DNA of 16,319 bases from Verrucomicrobiota bacterium (GTDB taxonomy: Bacteria; Verrucomicrobiota; Verrucomicrobiia; Methylacidiphilales; Verrucolacustridaceae): contig RGYX01000005.1 in NCBI GenBank assembly GCA_010031845.1, forward strand, positions 1 to 16,319, read 5' to 3'. Of this stretch, positions 15,450 to 16,319 are shown one piece after another. The notes under the pieces were generated by a model, which was given only the letters and a program-made list of their open reading frames with translations, was not told the DNA's origin and did no database searches. Numbering within the stretch: position 1 is the first letter of the stretch; each line of letters begins with the position of its first letter. The translations under genes were made by a program, and so were the position numbers.

Positions 15450-16319
15450 TCTTCATCTTCATTCAAGGCACTCCGACCGCCCCACCGAATGGATTTTACG
15501 CAAGGCGGGTATACCTGATTCGCTCTCCCAGCCCCGCCGGTTATACGAACTTCTGAGGAAGCAGGGGCATGAGTTTGTCACGCTGACGGATCACAACACT
15601 CTTGGGGGGGCTCGGGAACTTCGTGGTTGCGATGGGTTTATCCCGGGCGTTGAGGTCACAACGTACTTCCCTGAGGACCGTTGCAAGGTTCATATCCTGG
15701 CCTGGAATCTGGATGAGAGACAGCAGGTCGAGGTGGAAAGGATACGAGGCAACATTCTCGATTTATCCAGATTCCTGAGGCAGGAGAAAATTGTGCATGC
15801 CGTAGCTCACCCCCTCCTGAATCTGGATGGAAAATTCAGACCGGAACATTTTGAGAAACTGCTGCTGCTTTTCCGGGTCTTTGAATCCGTCAATGGTTTA
15901 CGGGCCCGAATCGGTCAGGAGATGGTGCGCGATTGTCTGCGAAGCCTAAGCCCGGAAAAGATTCGGAAACTTGTTTCCGATCATGGGATTGAGCCGGTGG
16001 ATGCCGAGCCTTGGAAAAAATCCCTTATGGGTGGCTCCAATGACCATTGCGGCTTGTATGCCGGCAGGGTTTGGACAGAGGTGAAAGGGGCCCGTGACGC
16101 TGACTCCTTTTTGCGTGGCGTGGAACAAGGGGAGGGATTGGTCTTTGGGGAGGGGGGTGACCCGACCCGCTACGTCAACGGACTGTTTCACGTGGTGTTT
16201 GATTATTTGAGAGAAAAGGTGGGGCATCGAGCCCCCAAGGGTTCCGCCCTGCTGCTGCAAATCGCCAACCGGTTTTTGGCGGGCGAAAACCCAATGGAGA
16301 TGAGTTTTATGGACAAGGC
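15436..16319 (+). CDS. PHP-domain metallohydrolase, 3' end outside window
   Basis: The frame opened by the ATG at 15436 stays open to the window edge, giving 294 codons without a stop. The start MSKCDLHLHSRHSD is classic for PHP (polymerase and histidinol phosphatase) proteins. Metal-ligand candidates appear in order: His7, His9, Asp14, Asp52-His53-Asn54 in TLTDHNT, Glu73 in GVEVT, His86 in KVHILAW, His125 in AVAHPL, Glu150 in FESVNG and Asp203-His204 in GGSNDHCG. All positions expected for a trinuclear site are present, so hydrolysis of a phosphoester is likely. The substrate is unknown. The gene overlaps the GNAT-DUF2334 gene by 14 bp, a sign of translational coupling. Sequence continues some 90 residues past the last metal motif, so a further domain may follow beyond the window. 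Confidence 0.88.
   Translation, partial: MSKCDLHLHSRHSDRPTEWILRKAGIPDSLSQPRRLYELLRKQGHEFVTLTDHNTLGGARELRGCDGFIPGVEVTTYFPEDRCKVHILAWNLDERQQVEVERIRGNILDLSRFLRQEKIVHAVAHPLLNLDGKFRPEHFEKLLLLFRVFESVNGLRARIGQEMVRDCLRSLSPEKIRKLVSDHGIEPVDAEPWKKSLMGGSNDHCGLYAGRVWTEVKGARDADSFLRGVEQGEGLVFGEGGDPTRYVNGLFHVVFDYLREKVGHRAPKGSALLLQIANRFLAGENPMEMSFMDK

Overview
The window holds twelve protein-coding genes packed almost end to end. No gene-free stretch exceeds about 70 bp, and I see no RNA genes, insertion sequences, CRISPR arrays or phage genes. The base composition is moderately GC-rich by eye. The gene content points to a bacterium of the PVC group, most likely Verrucomicrobiota. The reasons are a fused SecD-SecF protein directly followed by recJ (an arrangement also known in Chlamydia), a YajC-SecDF set behind tgt, and a free-standing GlmU-like acyltransferase behind hemL. 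The phylum is an inference, not something read from a marker gene.

Layout. (1) Minus strand, 14-1750: rsmD (16S rRNA methyltransferase) followed by gap (glycolytic GAPDH). (2) Plus strand, 1735-12094: eight genes reading the same way with overlaps or short gaps: a diacylglycerol/lipid kinase gene, tgt, yajC, secDF, recJ, recG, hemL and a left-handed beta-helix acyltransferase. They look like one long housekeeping transcription unit covering tRNA modification, protein export, DNA repair and tetrapyrrole synthesis. (3) Minus strand, 12096-12839: an exported NodB-type polysaccharide deacetylase, convergent with the previous unit. (4) Plus strand, 12857 to the window end: a GT4 glycosyltransferase, a GNAT-DUF2334 two-domain protein and a PHP-family metallohydrolase cut by the window edge. 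These three overlap one another. With the divergent deacetylase they form a small cell-surface glycan or glycolipid type cassette of unknown product.

The clearest anomaly is in tgt. About 34 nt are missing near the 3' end, around 3591-3595. The gap removes the segment that carries the fourth zinc ligand (His) and shifts the frame. The remaining Tgt C-terminus is still readable in another frame up to 3724. As a result the tgt reading frame runs through into yajC and looks like a Tgt-YajC fusion, which I regard as an artefact of the deletion. It is either a real inactivating mutation or a sequencing/assembly error.

The best candidate for something undescribed is the 12096-16319 cassette, in particular the GNAT-DUF2334 fusion with a degenerate acetyl-CoA loop followed by a translationally overlapping PHP protein.
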